A stretch of DNA of 32,010 nucleotides from Oscillospiraceae bacterium (GTDB taxonomy: Bacteria; Bacillota; Clostridia; Oscillospirales; Acutalibacteraceae). Position 1 is the stretch's first letter; every line of letters begins with the position of its first letter. The notes below the pieces were generated by a model. The model was given only the letters and a program-made list of their open reading frames with translations. It ran no database searches and was not told the DNA's origin. The stretch lies in NCBI GenBank assembly GCA_015065925.1, contig SVPL01000030.1, forward strand, positions 1 to 32,010, written 5' to 3'. The translations under genes were made by a program, and so were the position numbers. This document shows positions 29,511 through 32,010 of this stretch, piece by piece.

Positions 29511-32010
29511 ATGCGATTTTATGAAAATATTTTAAAAACAAGCGAAAACCGTCTGCCTCAAAGGAGTTATTACATTCCAAATGGTAAGGCTGAATATATG
29601 CTTCTTAACGGTAACTGGAGGTTCGCCTATTTTAAGGACGAGAGTGAGGCTCCCGAAATAATAGAAAAATGGGATGAAATTACGGTTCCTTCTTGTTGGC
29701 AAGCCTTGGGCTACGAAAACCCCAACTACACAAACATTAACTATCCATACCCTGTAGATATTCCATATGTTCCCGATGAAAACCCCTGCGGCATTTATGA
29801 AAGGGAGTTCGATTTAGGCGAAAAATGGGGTAAAACCTACTTCGTTTTAGAGGGAGTTTCTTCTTGCGGTATAGTATATGTAAACGGAAAATATGTGGGC
29901 TTTACCCAAGGCAGTCATTTGCAGGCAGAGTTTGATATTACAGATTTTGTAGTATCGGGCAAAAATACCCTTCGGGTAAAGGTTTTAAAATGGTGTGTGG
30001 GAAGCTATTTAGAGGATCAGGATTTCTTCCGCTTTAACGGTATTTTCAGGGATTGCTACATATTAAAGCGCCCCGAAAATCACCTTAATAGTTTTGCGGT
30101 AAAAGCAAATCTTAATACCGTTACCGTAAAAGCAGATACCCCAGCAGACTTTGCTCTTTATGATGCAGAGGGCAAGCTTTTGGGCGAAAAATTTTCGCAA
30201 ACCGAGTGGGAGCTTAAAATAGAAAATCCCATTTTGTGGAATGCAGAAAAGCCCTATCTGTATACCCTTAAAATCAGTTGCAACGGTGAGGAAATTACCC
30301 AAAAGGTGGGACTTCGCACCATTGAGATTAATAGCGATTATGAGCTTTTAATAAACGGTCAGTCGGTTAAGCTTCACGGTGTAAATCATCACGATACTCA
30401 CCCTACAAACGGCTGGTATCAGACCGATGATGAGCTTCGCCGCGATTTAGAAGTTATGAAAAGCCTTAACATAAACTGTGTTAGAACCTCTCACTATCCG
30501 CCAACTCCAAAATTCCTTGAAATGTGTAATGAATTTGGAATTTATGTTGTGCTTGAAACCGATATTGAAACCCACGGCTTTGTCCGCCGCTATCCCAATG
30601 CCAAGTACGGTTATGATGTTGAAACCGGTGATTGGCCCTGCTCAAAGCCCGAGTGGAAAAATGAGCATATTGAACGAATGCAAAGAGCCGTTTTCAGGGA
30701 TGAAAATCAACCCTCAATTATTATGTGGTCAACCGGTAATGAAAGTGGTCACGATATAAATCACGCCGCAATGGTTGAGTGGCTCAGAAGCCGCGAGGAT
30801 GACCGTCTTGTTCACTGTGAGGATGCCTGCCGCCGATGTGAAGTGGAAGAAAAATATGTTTATTTAGAGAACACCGATGTTTATTCAAAAATGTATCCTT
30901 CCTTTGAGCTTTTGGAGGAGCTTGCTCAAAAGCTTGAAATAAATATGCCTATTTTCCTTTGTGAATACGCCCACGCAATGGGTAACGGACCCGGTGATGT
31001 TTATGAATATAACGAGATTTTTGATAGGTATAAAAATGTTATAGGCGGTTGCGTTTGGGAGTGGGCAGACCACACTGTAGTTGTGGACGGAGTACCCAAA
31101 TACGGCGGAGATTTTGAGGGTGAGTTGACCTATGACGGTAACTTCTGCTGTGACGGTATGGTATTTTATGACCGTACCCTTAAAGCGGGAAGCTTAGAGG
31201 TTAAGGCGGCTTATCAGCCAATCCGCACCCGTTATGAAAACGGTAAGCTTTTTGTTTATAACCGCTACGATTTTACCAATCTTAACGAATGTGAATTTGA
31301 GTATGAAATTCAGGTAGACGGTGTCATCGTAAAAAGTGAAAAAACCGTTTTAACCGCCCAGCCTCATACAGAAATAAGCCTTGATGTTGATTATAAAAAA
31401 GCCGAGTGCAGACTAGGTGCATACATTATCTGCCGCCTTACTAAAAATGGCGAGGATGTAGCACATTCTTACCACGCTTTACCTGCCGATATTGTTGAAG
31501 ATGTCGCAGAAACCACAGCGGCATCCTTTAGTGAGGATGAGAAGAATTTCTATTTTATTGGCGAAAATTTTTCGTACAAATTCTCCAAGCGCTTCGGCGT
31601 ATTTACAAGTATGGTTATAAACGGCGAAGAACAGTTTGCCGCAAAACCATTCCTTTCGGCTTGGCGCGCACCCACCGATAATGACAGAGGTGTTAAGCTT
31701 TATTGGGGCTTTTATAACATATGGCAGGGCGAAAATCTGGATCGAGCCTTTAATAAGGTTTACAGTGTCACTTATAATGATGGTGTAATTACTGTTGAGG
31801 GTTCTTTGGCAGGTGTATCTCATTATCCTCTTACTCACCACACCGTAACCTATAAGGTGGATAAAAACGGTAGGGTAGATGTTACCTTAAAGGCTGATAT
31901 CCGCGAGAACGCTTGGTGGTTACCTCGTTTTGGCTTTGAATTTACTCTGCCATCCCAAAACAAGGAGTTTAGCTATTATGGTAACGGACCTTATGAAAGC
32001 TATCGTGATA
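29511..32010 (+). CDS. lacZ: GH2 beta-galactosidase (LacZ type), 3' end outside the window
   Basis: The frame opens at ATG 29511 behind AAAAGGA (29496-29502) and stays open for 833 codons to the right edge. It begins with the LacZ sugar-binding domain (LLNGNWRFAY, PSCWQALGYENPNYTN, PCGIYEREF), then an Ig-like domain. The catalytic barrel has GVNHHDTHP (290-298), the acid/base E411 in STGNESGH and the nucleophile E485 in LCEYAHAMGNG. GGCVWEWAD follows. The last part (AWRAPTDNDRG, YYGNGPYESY) belongs to the beta-galactosidase small-chain domain, so about 150-200 residues should remain outside. There is no signal peptide, so it is intracellular. It would hydrolyse lactose or other beta-galactosides. 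It is a different GH2 subtype from the permease-fused enzyme at 2516-5509. Confidence 0.94.
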   Translation, partial: MRFYENILKTSENRLPQRSYYIPNGKAEYMLLNGNWRFAYFKDESEAPEIIEKWDEITVPSCWQALGYENPNYTNINYPYPVDIPYVPDENPCGIYEREFDLGEKWGKTYFVLEGVSSCGIVYVNGKYVGFTQGSHLQAEFDITDFVVSGKNTLRVKVLKWCVGSYLEDQDFFRFNGIFRDCYILKRPENHLNSFAVKANLNTVTVKADTPADFALYDAEGKLLGEKFSQTEWELKIENPILWNAEKPYLYTLKISCNGEEITQKVGLRTIEINSDYELLINGQSVKLHGVNHHDTHPTNGWYQTDDELRRDLEVMKSLNINCVRTSHYPPTPKFLEMCNEFGIYVVLETDIETHGFVRRYPNAKYGYDVETGDWPCSKPEWKNEHIERMQRAVFRDENQPSIIMWSTGNESGHDINHAAMVEWLRSREDDRLVHCEDACRRCEVEEKYVYLENTDVYSKMYPSFELLEELAQKLEINMPIFLCEYAHAMGNGPGDVYEYNEIFDRYKNVIGGCVWEWADHTVVVDGVPKYGGDFEGELTYDGNFCCDGMVFYDRTLKAGSLEVKAAYQPIRTRYENGKLFVYNRYDFTNLNECEFEYEIQVDGVIVKSEKTVLTAQPHTEISLDVDYKKAECRLGAYIICRLTKNGEDVAHSYHALPADIVEDVAETTAASFSEDEKNFYFIGENFSYKFSKRFGVFTSMVINGEEQFAAKPFLSAWRAPTDNDRGVKLYWGFYNIWQGENLDRAFNKVYSVTYNDGVITVEGSLAGVSHYPLTHHTVTYKVDKNGRVDVTLKADIRENAWWLPRFGFEFTLPSQNKEFSYYGNGPYESYRD

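Overview
The window reads as part of a low-GC Firmicutes chromosome, most likely a gut or rumen Clostridia-type organism (Oscillospiraceae or Lachnospiraceae-like). This rests on strong AGGAGG-type ribosome binding sites, near-consensus TTGACA-17-TATAAT promoters, GTG and TTG starts beside ATG, the housekeeping gene families present, and the many glycoside hydrolases. No mobile-element genes, rRNA, tRNA or CRISPR array were seen.

Left edge (1-630): the start of a small DUF6886-like gene on the minus strand, then a gene-poor stretch of about 545 bp. This stretch holds a probable, unannotated type I toxin-antitoxin locus: a 23-residue hydrophobic peptide on the minus strand and a convergent, terminator-ended antisense RNA on the plus strand, each with its own promoter.

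632-5509: an RlmD/TrmA-type RNA methyltransferase converges on a two-gene minus-strand unit. That unit is a calcineurin-like phosphoesterase preceded by an unusual 997-residue protein that joins a 12-helix MFS permease to a complete GH2 glycosidase. 5578-6810: an Xre-type repressor is divergent from a membrane protein and lipoprotein pair, with two operator-like palindromes between them.

6937-16567: a long co-oriented block of lepA, apbE, murD, two M42 peptidases, a GNAT protein, a PLP methionine-gamma-lyase-like enzyme and an MFS permease. It ends at a 19-bp perfect bidirectional terminator shared with a convergent GH29 alpha-L-fucosidase. Divergent from the fucosidase are two COG0523 metallochaperone GTPases. 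One carries four 75-bp His/Cys repeats; the other is fused to a TIGR03943-like domain.

20339-25135: an AraC regulator is divergent from a three-gene catabolic operon (predicted alpha-helical-barrel hydrolase, EamA permease, Gfo/Idh/MocA oxidoreductase). The promoter carries a 21-bp direct repeat of the kind AraC proteins bind. 25197-29216 encodes a 1339-residue secreted modular SGNH esterase-like protein. The window ends inside a LacZ-type GH2 beta-galactosidase. Overall, housekeeping genes are interleaved with several small glycan-use modules (import, glycoside cleavage, de-esterification, sugar oxidation) and a metal-homeostasis pair.
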